From: Vulcanimicrobiota bacterium
GTDB lineage: Bacteria; Vulcanimicrobiota; Vulcanimicrobiia; Vulcanimicrobiales; Vulcanimicrobiaceae
Direction of reading: 5' to 3'
Length of the DNA: 42,682 nucleotides
Assembly (NCBI GenBank): GCA_019235995.1
Contig: JAFAJV010000001.1
Location: 1-42,682, forward strand
Position 1 is the stretch's first letter; every line of letters begins with the position of its first letter. Below are positions 6,818 to 14,523 of the stretch, one piece after another. The position numbers and the translations under genes were made by a program. The notes under the pieces are model-generated. The model had not been told where the DNA came from, did no database searches, and saw only the letters and a list, made by a program, of their open reading frames with translations.

Positions 6818-7186
6818 CTGGAACAGTTTAACCCGAGCCGTCAATCAACGGTTGAATGGCCATAGGCGGCTGATGGGGCTGTACCGCGCTTCCTCGACGC
6901 CGAATCATAAGCGACTTGGCAGGTACGGCCGATCATCACACGCTCGTTCTCTCGAAGCAGCGCCTCGTCGCCGTCGCGCTTCACATTCGACGCATGTTCA
7001 ACGTGCCAACCGAGACGCTCGCAACGAAGCAACGCGAGGTTGGAAACGAGCCCTAAAGCACGCTTCCTGGCGGCTCCCAAACGAGCGCAGCGTTGATCGA
7101 CCTTGCGGTGGGTTGCTTACCTTGCTACAATAAACTGTGGCAGTCGCGTTTAGTCCGAGCTGCTTCTTCGCTATGGGGGCTTTGCC
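6818..7186. other. intergenic region of about 370 bp between divergent cysE and lipoprotein gene
   Basis: No convincing gene is seen. A minus-strand open frame at 6841-7080 has no recognisable family, and a shorter plus-strand frame around 6930-7060 is equally unconvincing. The right end carries a good plus-strand promoter (7103-7131). A GGGGG run (7174-7178) before the ATG at 7187 could be the ribosome binding site. In Bacillus this interval would hold gltX. Confidence 0.5.
7103..7131 (+). promoter_or_regulatory. sigma-70-type promoter for the lipoprotein gene
   Basis: TTGCGG (7103-7108), 17 bases, TACAAT (7126-7131). The -10 box is one base from consensus and spacing is ideal. The predicted leader is about 50 bases. 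Confidence 0.65.
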
Positions 7187-8209
7187 ATGAACTCTAGATC
7201 GCGTTCAATCGGTTACGTGCTAGGCTTGTGTGCTGCAATCGCGGTGCCGGCCGGCTGTGGAGGATCGCAGCTCGGGTTCGGCCCGGGCGCGCCGACCGGA
7301 GCGAAGCCCGCCGCGCGCACTGCCGCAGACGCACGGGCGGGCACGATCTATCTTGGATGCTGCTTCGGGAGGCAACAGATGCGCACGTATCCCACCGACG
7401 CGGACGGAAACGTCCCGCCGGACATCCTCCTCGCCGGCCCTAAGACGCTCTTGAACGAACCACAATCGCCGTTCGTCCGGGCGAACGGCGCGCTCTGGAC
7501 GTGCAACCTTAACGGCGCGATGCTGGGCTTTCCTCCAGGCGCACATGGGAACGAGGCGCCGATGGTCCGCATCGGCGGCACAAACAATCCGGTGAACCTC
7601 TGCTTCGCGATGACCGTCGCGCCGACCGGTCGTCTCGCGGAGGTCGGCATTAGCTCTCCGGCCCACTCCGTCTTCATCTGGCGGGCCGGCTCCAAGGGCA
7701 ACGTGAAGCCCACGTGGATCATCCATGGCGACGCGACGAAGCTCAACTTCCCGAAAGGCCTCGCCTTCGACGCAGCCGGAAACCTCTTCGTGACGGGCGG
7801 CACGGTCGCGGCGACCGCGCGAATTACGGTGTATGCGCACAACGCCAACGGCAACGTCGCCCCGCTGCGAATGATCTCGGGGCACGACACGAAGCTTTCC
7901 GACCCGCGAGCCATTGCGATCGGTCCTTCCGGCGGCAGGATCTATGTCGCGGACCACTTCCAGGTCCTCGCCTTCCGCATTGGTGCGCGCGGCGACGCTA
8001 AGCCGGTCGTCACCATCACGGGCCCGCAAACCGGTTTGTCGGGCGCGACCGGGCTCGCGTTCGATTCGGCTGGATTCCTCTATGTCTCCAACAACCACCG
8101 TGCGGGTTACATCACCGTCTACAAGCCCGGCGCCAACGGCGACCAGGCGCCGGTTCGCACGATCAAGGGCAGCAACGTGTCGGTACAAGGCTTCATCAGC
8201 GTGCGGTGA
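7187..8209 (+). CDS. predicted lipoprotein with NHL/SMP-30-like beta-propeller
   Basis: 340 aa. A basic N-terminus and hydrophobic stretch (YVLGLCAAIAVPAGC) end at a probable lipidated Cys24, though PAGC is a weak lipobox. The rest is a propeller of roughly five to six blades of about 45-50 residues, each with a pattern like GNVAPLRMISGHDTKL, then a strand and LAFDAAGNLFVT or IAIGPSGGRIYVAD. This repeat type resembles NHL and SMP-30 folds that act in ligand binding or as hydrolases; no catalytic residues can be named. It lies on the opposite strand between ispF and cysE, breaking a gene order conserved in Bacillus. It overlaps ispF tail to tail by 14 bp. A related protein lies at 35990-36991. 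Confidence 0.8.
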   Translation: MNSRSRSIGYVLGLCAAIAVPAGCGGSQLGFGPGAPTGAKPAARTAADARAGTIYLGCCFGRQQMRTYPTDADGNVPPDILLAGPKTLLNEPQSPFVRANGALWTCNLNGAMLGFPPGAHGNEAPMVRIGGTNNPVNLCFAMTVAPTGRLAEVGISSPAHSVFIWRAGSKGNVKPTWIIHGDATKLNFPKGLAFDAAGNLFVTGGTVAATARITVYAHNANGNVAPLRMISGHDTKLSDPRAIAIGPSGGRIYVADHFQVLAFRIGARGDAKPVVTITGPQTGLSGATGLAFDSAGFLYVSNNHRAGYITVYKPGANGDQAPVRTIKGSNVSVQGFISVR

Positions 8210-8681
8210 CGAGGGCGACCGCGTGCACGGCGATGCCCGTCCCATCGCCGGTATAGCCCATGCCTTCGCTGCTCTTCGCCTTGACGCCGACGCAGTCGCG
8301 GGCTAAGCCGATGCGTTCCGCGACGTTTTCGCGCATCTGCTCGATAAACGGCGCGAGCCTCGGGCGCTCCACGACGATCGTCGCGTCAAGATTGACGATG
8401 GCAAAGCCGGCCTCGCGCACGGCCGCCGCGCACTCGGCGAGCAGCCCCATCGAGTCGGCATCCTTCCAGCGCGGATCGCTGTCCGGGAAGCGCGAGCCGA
8501 GGTCGCCGAGCGCCGCAGCGCCCAGCAGCGCATCCGCGATGGCGTGCGCGAGCGCATCGCCGTCGGAGTGACCGAGCGCGCCGCGCTCGAACGGGAGGCG
8601 AACGCCGCCTAGGATGAGCGCGCGCCCCTCTACGAGACGATGCGCGTCGAAACCATGGCCGATGCGTGGGCCAGTTGTCAT
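8196..8681 (-). CDS. ispF: 2-C-methyl-D-erythritol 2,4-cyclodiphosphate synthase
   Basis: 161 aa. It closes the 2,4-cyclodiphosphate ring in the MEP isoprenoid pathway. The metal-binding motif DAH is in GHGFDAHRL near the N-terminus, the HSDGDAL motif supplies the second metal ligand, and the C-terminal VKAKSSEGMGYTGDG matches the substrate-binding end. The start ATG at 8681 gives MTTGPRIGHGFD and shares ATGA with the ispD stop; a GTG at 8699 would add only residues encoded by the repeat. Both this ATG and the ispD stop lie inside the interspersed palindromic repeat. The family works as a trimer in the cytoplasm. Confidence 0.95.
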   Translation of the reverse strand: MTTGPRIGHGFDAHRLVEGRALILGGVRLPFERGALGHSDGDALAHAIADALLGAAALGDLGSRFPDSDPRWKDADSMGLLAECAAAVREAGFAIVNLDATIVVERPRLAPFIEQMRENVAERIGLARDCVGVKAKSSEGMGYTGDGTGIAVHAVALVTAR

Positions 8682-8744
8682 CCTTCGACTGCGCTCCACT
8701 TCGCCTCGCTGCGCTCCCTCAGTGTCGCTTCGCTCAGGATGACA
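8676..8744. repeat. interspersed palindromic repeat, copy 2, at the ispD/ispF junction
   Basis: The ends TGTCATCCTTCGACTGCGCT and CTTCGCTCAGGATGACA form an inverted repeat (TGTCATCCT/AGGATGACA are exact complements). Read on the minus strand it encodes the last 21 residues of IspD, the ispD stop TGA and the ispF start ATG. This is the most complete copy in the window. Confidence 0.88.
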
Positions 8745-9403
8745 GTCGCGCGCACGATGTCGGCCGGAAGCGTCACCTTGAAGTTTTCGCTCGTCGCGGG
8801 AACGATCACGACCTCGATCCCTGCCCGCTCGAGCAGCGACGCGTCGTCGGTGACCGCGATGCCCTCCCGCCGCGCGCGCTCGTGTGCGCCGCGAAGCTCG
8901 GCGGCCATGGCGAACTGAGGCGTCTGGGCCGCCCAGAGCGTGCGGCGGTCGAGCGTCGTCTCCACGCGGCGCGACTGCGCCTCGACGACCTTGATCGTGT
9001 CGACGACCGGCGCCGCAAGCAACGCGGCTCGTCCTTCGCGCACCTCACGCATTCCCGCGCGCACGTCTGACGCACCCACGAGTGGACGCGCCCCGTCGTG
9101 CACGAGTACCGCCTCGATCTGCGGCGAGACGGCCATGAGGCCTTCGTACACGCTGCCCTGACGCGACCGGCCGCCGCGCACCACGTGTGCAGCCCGATCC
9201 GGCGCGAGCCGCGAGACCAGCGCGCACATTTGCTCCAGGCACTCGGGCTCCGTCGCGACGATCAGCTCCTCGATCTCCGGCATCCCGGCGAAGCGCCGGA
9301 TCGACCATCCGACCATCGGGAGCCCAGCCAACTCGAGAAACTGCTTCGGGCGGCCGAAGCGTGCACCGCGGCCCGCGGCCACGACGACCGCCGCCCACCT
9401 CAC
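8678..9403 (-). CDS. ispD: 2-C-methyl-D-erythritol 4-phosphate cytidylyltransferase
   Basis: 241 aa. It joins MEP and CTP to give CDP-methylerythritol. The nucleotide-binding motif VVVAAGRGARFGRPKQF is at residues 6-22, with LVHDGARPLV and the C-terminal TDDASLLE and ENFKVTLPAD all as in IspD. The normal end lies soon after the last motif; the final 21 residues (from VILSEATLRERSEAK) are encoded by the palindromic repeat and are not part of the family fold. Start is GTG, in a GTGA overlap with the PIN/TRAM gene. The ispD-ispF pair is co-transcribed. Confidence 0.95.
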   Translation of the reverse strand: MRWAAVVVAAGRGARFGRPKQFLELAGLPMVGWSIRRFAGMPEIEELIVATEPECLEQMCALVSRLAPDRAAHVVRGGRSRQGSVYEGLMAVSPQIEAVLVHDGARPLVGASDVRAGMREVREGRAALLAAPVVDTIKVVEAQSRRVETTLDRRTLWAAQTPQFAMAAELRGAHERARREGIAVTDDASLLERAGIEVVIVPATSENFKVTLPADIVRATVILSEATLRERSEAKWSAVEG

Positions 9404-10521
9404 GACGCGACGCCCTCGCGCTTCGGCCGCGCGAAGATCATACGGCCGGCGACGGTTTGCAGCACGCTCGTGACGATTACGTCGGTCTCTTCGCCGATCA
9501 AGCGCCGCCCGTGCTCGACGACGATCATCGTGCCGTCTTCCAAATAGCCGACGCCCTGGTGGAACTCTTTCCCCTCGCGTATAACGGCGACGTGCAGCTC
9601 CTCGCCGGGCAAAACCACCGGTTTCACCGCGTTGGCGAGCTCGTTGACGTTCAGCACCGCGACGCCCTCGACTTGCGCAATGCGATTGAGATTGTAATCG
9701 TTGGTCACGAGCTTTGCCTCCAGCTCCTGCGCGAGCCGCACGAGTCGAGCGTCGACGTTGCCCGGTGCCATGTCGTTGTAATCGCGCTCGCTGATTTCGA
9801 ACACGCCGAGCTCCTGCAACCGGCTCAGCACGTCGAATCCGCGCCTGCCCCGAGTGCGTTTGAGGGGGTCGACGGAATCCGAGATCGCCTGAAGCTCGCG
9901 CAAGACGAAGCGCGGAACGATCAACATGCCCTCGAGAAATCCGCTCTCCACGATTTCGACGATGCGGCCGTCTACGATGGAGGACGTATCCACGATCTTC
10001 GTGGCGCCGCCGCTCGTGTTTGCGACGGCGCCCCGCGGCACCGGAACGATTCGGATCTTCGCACCGATGCGCGCCCCCAGATACGCGGCGAAGATTGCGA
10101 CGATCAAATAGAGGACGATCGCGATGTATGTTCCGGCGCGCCCGATGTCCGACAGAAATTCGAAGACGATCCCCTTGATCAGGAAGGCGATCAGCAAGCC
10201 GACGATGAGACCGACCGCGCCTCCCGCGATCTCGGCGGGCGTGAGGCGCTCCATCGCACCCTCCGCCTGACGCAGCTGACCTTCGAAGAGCGCCTGCGCC
10301 GGCGGCGCGAGCAACGCGCCGATGACGGCTCCCACGACCGGTGACAGGATGAGAAACGCGAGCTGCAGTGCCTCATTGGCGAAGTGCGGCGAGAAGAGGC
10401 TGAAATAGGCCTCACGTCCCAAAAGGAAGCCCGTCACGCCGAACACGAGAATGAATGCGGCGCGCAGGACGGTCTCGGACAGGTTGCCAGGTTTTACTCG
10501 AATGTCAAAAACGCTCCGCAA
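9400..10521 (-). CDS. membrane-anchored PIN/TRAM domain protein (YacL-like)
   Basis: 373 aa. The first half has four transmembrane segments (about residues 18-36, 52-72, 97-118 and 131-150). A PIN nuclease-like domain follows (about 172-290), with acidic residues in IVDTSSIVDGRI and VTNDYNLNRI, then a TRAM-type RNA-binding domain (about 300-360, ELHVAVIREGKEFHQGVGYL). This architecture matches Bacillus YacL, which is also next to ispD-ispF. The biochemical role is not settled; RNA cleavage at the membrane is plausible. The start is TTG within the end of hemW (28-bp overlap), and the true start could differ slightly. Confidence 0.85.
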   Translation of the reverse strand: MRSVFDIRVKPGNLSETVLRAAFILVFGVTGFLLGREAYFSLFSPHFANEALQLAFLILSPVVGAVIGALLAPPAQALFEGQLRQAEGAMERLTPAEIAGGAVGLIVGLLIAFLIKGIVFEFLSDIGRAGTYIAIVLYLIVAIFAAYLGARIGAKIRIVPVPRGAVANTSGGATKIVDTSSIVDGRIVEIVESGFLEGMLIVPRFVLRELQAISDSVDPLKRTRGRRGFDVLSRLQELGVFEISERDYNDMAPGNVDARLVRLAQELEAKLVTNDYNLNRIAQVEGVAVLNVNELANAVKPVVLPGEELHVAVIREGKEFHQGVGYLEDGTMIVVEHGRRLIGEETDVIVTSVLQTVAGRMIFARPKREGVAS

Positions 10522-11612
10522 ACGTCGTTGGCGAAGAACCGCCCCCGTCGCGTCAAGCGCACCGCGTCTCCGACACGCTCGAGCAATCCCGTCCGCGCAA
10601 ATCGATGGACGACGGGAGCATACTCTTCCATCACGTTGATACCATAGCGGTTTTTGAAGTCGCCGACGCTAACCCCTTGCGTCGTCCGAAGAGCAAGCAT
10701 CATCGCCTCCCCCGCGCGCCTGCGACCCTCTAGCCGCTCGGCGTCGGCCGGGATGGGTTCGCCGGAGAGCGCCGCCGCAACATAACGGTCGAGCGAACGC
10801 GTGTGCAGCGACCGTACGCCGGCGCGGTATGACGCGGCGCCGACTCCCAGTCCGATATACGGACCGTTCGCCCAGTAGTTGAGGTTGTGCGCGCACTCGT
10901 GCCCAGGCCGAGCGAAGTTGCTGATCTCGTACTGCCGGTAGCCTCCCCGCTCCAGCGTCTCGATGGCAATCGCGTAGAGCTGCGCCTCGCGCGCGTCGTC
11001 GAGAAACGCGTCCGGCTCGCGCGCACGCCACGCCCCGTAGGGCGTGCCGTCTTCGACCGTCAATCCGTACGCCGAGATGTGATCGACGCCCAGCGCGAGC
11101 GCCGCGCGCAGCGAGCGCCGCCAGCTTTCCGGCGTCTGTCCCGGCACCGCAAACATCAGATCGAGCGAAACCGAATCGAGCGCCGCGGCCCGTGCGGCGG
11201 CGACGACGGCCTCGATTTGCTCGACGTTGTGCTTACGCCCGAGCGTCCGGATCTCGGCGGGATCGAAAGATTGGACGCCGATCGAGAGCCGAGTTACGCC
11301 GGCCGCGCCGTAGCGCGCAAGGTCGCCGTCGCGTACGAGCTCCGGGTTGAGCTCGATCGACGTCTCGCGTGTGCCCGGGAAGCGCTCGCGCAGCCGCGCG
11401 AGCAGTGCGGCGATCGAGTCACGATCGTACGCGTTAGGCGTTCCGCCTCCGAGGTACAGCGTGCCGGCCGGCGTGCGCGGCTCTCGCGAAATCTCTGCGC
11501 TCAGCGCCTCTAGATAGTTGTTCGCCGCCGAGCCGCGCAGCGGCCACTTCGCAAAGTCGCAGTAGGGGCAGAGATACGGGCAGAACGGAAGGTGGACGTA
11601 AACCCCGAGCAT
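10494..11612 (-). CDS. hemW: radical SAM haem chaperone HemW-like protein
   Basis: 372 aa. The radical SAM [4Fe-4S] motif is C11-x3-C15-x2-C18 in FCPYLCPYCDF, and the motif GGGTPN follows near residue 56. Later segments (LSIGVQSFD, YEISNFARPGHECAHNLNYW) and the C-terminal winged-helix-like domain are as in HemW rather than in coproporphyrinogen dehydrogenase HemN. HemW binds haem and delivers it to respiratory enzymes; older annotations call it an oxygen-independent coproporphyrinogen oxidase. It lies 7 bp after plsX and is probably in the same transcript. Confidence 0.88.
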   Translation of the reverse strand: MLGVYVHLPFCPYLCPYCDFAKWPLRGSAANNYLEALSAEISREPRTPAGTLYLGGGTPNAYDRDSIAALLARLRERFPGTRETSIELNPELVRDGDLARYGAAGVTRLSIGVQSFDPAEIRTLGRKHNVEQIEAVVAAARAAALDSVSLDLMFAVPGQTPESWRRSLRAALALGVDHISAYGLTVEDGTPYGAWRAREPDAFLDDAREAQLYAIAIETLERGGYRQYEISNFARPGHECAHNLNYWANGPYIGLGVGAASYRAGVRSLHTRSLDRYVAAALSGEPIPADAERLEGRRRAGEAMMLALRTTQGVSVGDFKNRYGINVMEEYAPVVHRFARTGLLERVGDAVRLTRRGRFFANDVCGAFLTFE

Positions 11613-11619
11613 CGGGCCG

Positions 11620-12708
11620 TCACGTTGCCGCCAGATGTGGTGCGATCAGCTCCGTGATCTTGCCGACGACGTCGTGTTTGGATTCCTGCACCGCAGCCTT
11701 GATCGCGTGCTTGATCGCCCTGCGGCTCGCTCGGCCGTGCGTGAAGATGCAGTTGCCGCGAAGCCCGAGCAGCGGCGCGCCACCGTAGGTCTCGTAGTCG
11801 AATCTCTTGCGCAGCTGACGCAGCGCGGGCGCCAGCAATGCGGTGCCGAGTTTCGTTAGCAGGTTTCCGCCCAGGAGCGCGTCGCGCATGACGTGAGCGA
11901 GATCGGCGAACAAGCCCTCGCCGGTCTTGAGCACCACATTGCCGACGAATCCGTCGGCGACAATGACGTCGGCCAGATTGTGGAAGAGGTCGCGTCCCTC
12001 CACGTTGCCGATGAAGTGCACGGGCGCCGCTTCCAAAAGGCGCGCGGCCTCGAGCACGAGTTGGTTGCCCTTGCTTCGCTCCTCGCCCACCGATAGGATC
12101 GCAACGCGCGGCTGCGTGACGTTTAGCACAGCCTTGGCGTAAGCGGAGCCCATGATGCCGAACTGCTCGAGCCACTCCGGACGGCAATCCACGTTCGCGC
12201 CCGAGTCCAACAGAACGGTCGGGCCATTGAGCGCGGGCCACACCGTCGCGATCGCCGGCCGCGAGATTCCTTCGATCGTCCGCAGCTTGATGAGCGCGAT
12301 GGCAAGAAACGCGCCGCTGTTCCCGGCCGAGACGACCGCATCAGCCTCGCCGTCCTTAACGAGCGTCACGGCGACGCCGAGCGAGGTGCCCGCGCAAGAG
12401 CGCACGGCGGTTGAGGGCGACGAGTCCATCGCAATCGCCTCGGGCGCATGGACGACGTGGACGCGCTCCGCGCCCGGCCCCCGAAGGAGCGGCCGGACCC
12501 GCGCTTCGTTTCCGACGAGCAGAATTTCGGCGTCGAATTCGCGTGCAGCGAGCAGCGCCCCGGCGACCGGTTCCTCCGGCGCGTGGTCCCCGCCCATCGC
12601 ATCGACCGCTATGCGCGCCTTAACCTCCACGGCGGCCGGTCTTTGGGAGCCACCCCGTGATTCCTTGCCTGTCGTCAACATTTCGGCTTGCCCCGTGACG
12701 GCGCTCAT
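11620..12708 (-). CDS. plsX: phosphate acyltransferase PlsX
   Basis: 362 aa as drawn. PlsX makes acyl-phosphate from acyl-ACP for phospholipid synthesis. Family motifs are [48 protein letters not shown] and the C-terminal [11 protein letters not shown]. The normal start lies just before IAVDAMGG, so the first 30 residues from the ATG at 12708 are an extension. A GTG at 12630 would give a family-sized protein (336 aa) and would leave room for the divergent rpmB promoter, which otherwise lies within the plsX coding region. I favour the GTG but keep the longer model because no ribosome binding site decides it. Product partner is PlsY or PlsC (plsC at 21451). Confidence 0.9.
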   Translation of the reverse strand: MSAVTGQAEMLTTGKESRGGSQRPAAVEVKARIAVDAMGGDHAPEEPVAGALLAAREFDAEILLVGNEARVRPLLRGPGAERVHVVHAPEAIAMDSSPSTAVRSCAGTSLGVAVTLVKDGEADAVVSAGNSGAFLAIALIKLRTIEGISRPAIATVWPALNGPTVLLDSGANVDCRPEWLEQFGIMGSAYAKAVLNVTQPRVAILSVGEERSKGNQLVLEAARLLEAAPVHFIGNVEGRDLFHNLADVIVADGFVGNVVLKTGEGLFADLAHVMRDALLGGNLLTKLGTALLAPALRQLRKRFDYETYGGAPLLGLRGNCIFTHGRASRRAIKHAIKAAVQESKHDVVGKITELIAPHLAAT

Positions 12709-12716
12709 GGTACTAT
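12688..12716 (+). promoter_or_regulatory. promoter for rpmB, possibly giving a leaderless message
   Basis: TTGCCC (12688-12693), 17 bases, TACTAT (12711-12716). The rpmB ATG is at 12726, nine bases after the -10 box, so the leader would be only about two to four bases and no Shine-Dalgarno sequence is present. Confidence 0.6.
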
Positions 12717-12725
12717 CTGCCGGCT

Positions 12726-12917
12726 ATGGCGAAGCGCTGCGAAATTTGTGGAAAGGGCCCGAAGGCGGGTAACAACGTGAGCCACGCGATGAATAAGACG
12801 AAGCGGCGCTGGCTACCGAACCTCCAGTCGGTCCGCATCGACGACCGCGGGGTCCATCGCACGGCACGGGTATGCACCGGTTGCTTGCGCTCCAAGCGAG
12901 TTACGCGCCGGGCGTAA
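12726..12917 (+). CDS. rpmB: 50S ribosomal protein L28
   Basis: 63 aa, the full length of short L28 proteins. It starts [16 protein letters not shown] and has a zinc-binding Cys4 set (C5, C8 in CEIC; two in CTGC near residue 50), so it is the zinc-containing (C+) form. The family motif [18 protein letters not shown] is complete. It stands alone on the plus strand among minus-strand genes, the same opposite orientation seen beside the Bacillus prkC-rpe-thiN and plsX genes. Its 3' end overlaps thiL by 17 bp. Confidence 0.95.
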   Translation: MAKRCEICGKGPKAGNNVSHAMNKTKRRWLPNLQSVRIDDRGVHRTARVCTGCLRSKRVTRRA

Positions 12918-13869
12918 AGGCCGTCCTCCCGCCGAAGTGATCCCAGCCGGAGCGCTCCAGAGGCGCTCCGTTCCATTCTATCTCCGGCGCCGCCCGCAGG
13001 ACGCCGACGCGGTGGAGGGGACGCCCGAACCGCGCCGCGTAGCGCCCCGCGAGATGCGCGAAGGCGCGCGGACGGACGGCGACGAGCAGCTCGAAGTCTT
13101 CGCCGCCCGCGAGCGCATAGCGTACCGGATCCTCGCCGCGTGCCGCGGCGACGGCCGCGGCTGATTCCGCCACCGGAACAGACTCCAGCGTCGCCCCGCA
13201 TCCGCTCGCCTCGCAGAGGCGAGCCAGATCGGTCGACAGCCCGTCCGAACAGTCGATCATCGCGTCCACGTTACGGCTCGCCGCCAGGAAGCGCCCGTCC
13301 GACAAGCGCGCCTGCGGCCGTCGAAATGCGCATAATGCGGCACGCTCCAACTCGCTTCGAAGGTGCACGGGCGCGCGCGTCAGCTCCAGTCCGGCGCGCG
13401 CCGCGCCCAGGGCGCCGGTCACCGCGAGCACGTCACCGGGCCGTCCCCCGCCGCGCGATTTCGCGTTGGACGCTCGAACCTCACCGACGACCGCGATCGC
13501 GATCGTCAACGCGTCCGATCTGGAGAGGTCGCCGCCGACGATCGAGAATCCCGCCTCGGCCGCGCAGGCCGCGAAGCCGCCGTACAGCTCCATAACGTCG
13601 GCGATGCCGATGGCGGGCGCCAACCCCAGCGCGACCGTCGCGAGGACGGGGCGCGCGCCGGTCGCCGCAAGATCGCTCACGTTCGCCGTCATCGCCCGCC
13701 AACCGACGTCTTCGAGCGACATCGCGTCGCGAGTAAAGTGAACGCCCTCCACGAGCATGTCGCTCGAGATGGCGCTGCGGTGGGAGCGCGACGGCTGCCA
13801 AAGCGCTGCGTCGTCGCCGATCCCCTTGGTCAGCGGCCGGATCGCCGCGATGATCTCGTCTTCGGTCAC
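12901..13869 (-). CDS. thiL: thiamine-monophosphate kinase
   Basis: 322 aa. It phosphorylates thiamine monophosphate to the active cofactor thiamine diphosphate. The AIRS-kinase fold is marked by [10 protein letters not shown] (residues about 15-24), [39 protein letters not shown] and [15 protein letters not shown], all typical of ThiL. The GTG start overlaps the rpe stop (GTGA). The product serves transketolase, which is encoded further along at 31060. Confidence 0.93.
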   Translation of the reverse strand: MTEDEIIAAIRPLTKGIGDDAALWQPSRSHRSAISSDMLVEGVHFTRDAMSLEDVGWRAMTANVSDLAATGARPVLATVALGLAPAIGIADVMELYGGFAACAAEAGFSIVGGDLSRSDALTIAIAVVGEVRASNAKSRGGGRPGDVLAVTGALGAARAGLELTRAPVHLRSELERAALCAFRRPQARLSDGRFLAASRNVDAMIDCSDGLSTDLARLCEASGCGATLESVPVAESAAAVAAARGEDPVRYALAGGEDFELLVAVRPRAFAHLAGRYAARFGRPLHRVGVLRAAPEIEWNGAPLERSGWDHFGGRTAFTPGA

Positions 13870-14522
13870 GCGATGAGCGCGCGGACCCGGCGTAACTCCT
13901 GTGCCGGGTCGGGCGCGCCGAATACCGCCGCGCCCATCACCAACGCGTCCGCGCCCGCCGCGACGAGCTCGCGAGCATTATCCGCCCCGACGCCGCCGTC
14001 CACCTCGATCAGGCACGCCGGATTGCGGCGGTCGACGAGCGCCCGCGCCTCGCGCACCTTTTCGATCGCGCGCGGGATGAACTTCTGGCCCGAGAAGCCC
14101 GGGTTCACGCTCATCACCAGCACGGTGTCGCAGTCTTCGATGATGTCCTGCAGCATCGAAACGGGCGTCTGAGGGCAAAGCGCGATGCCCGCCTTCGCGC
14201 CGATGTCACGAATGTGGGTGAGGAGCCGTTGCGCGTGCGGCGTCGCCTCCAGATGAAACGTGATCCGATCGCACCCGACATTGCGAAAATCGTCGGCGTA
14301 ACGCTCCGGGTCCACGATCATGAGGTGCGCATCGAAGATCAGCGGCGACAGCTTGCGCAGATCGCCGATTATCTTGGGGCCCCACGTGATGTTCGGCACG
14401 AATCGGCCGTCCATGACGTCGAGGTGCAAATACTCCGCGCCGGCCTCTTGCACGGAGGCGATCTGCTTGCCGATGTGCGCGAAGTCCGCGGCCAGCAACG
14501 ACGGCGCGATGATGGTCGCCAC
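13866..14522 (-). CDS. rpe: ribulose-phosphate 3-epimerase
   Basis: 218 aa TIM barrel. It interconverts ribulose-5-phosphate and xylulose-5-phosphate in the pentose phosphate pathway. Signature segments are IAPSLLAADF, HLDVMDGRFVPN (metal-binding His and Asp), DAHLMIVDPE, VLVMSVNPGFSGQKFI and EVDGGVGADNA (second catalytic Asp). The GTG start follows the PASTA gene by one base. The other pathway enzymes lie at 31-41 kb. Confidence 0.95.
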   Translation of the reverse strand: MATIIAPSLLAADFAHIGKQIASVQEAGAEYLHLDVMDGRFVPNITWGPKIIGDLRKLSPLIFDAHLMIVDPERYADDFRNVGCDRITFHLEATPHAQRLLTHIRDIGAKAGIALCPQTPVSMLQDIIEDCDTVLVMSVNPGFSGQKFIPRAIEKVREARALVDRRNPACLIEVDGGVGADNARELVAAGADALVMGAAVFGAPDPAQELRRVRALIA

Positions 14523-14523
14523 G

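Noticed and set aside
6841-7080. 79-residue minus-strand open frame in the cysE/lipoprotein gap
   Set aside because: It has a fairly natural composition, but no known family and no visible ribosome site; left unannotated.
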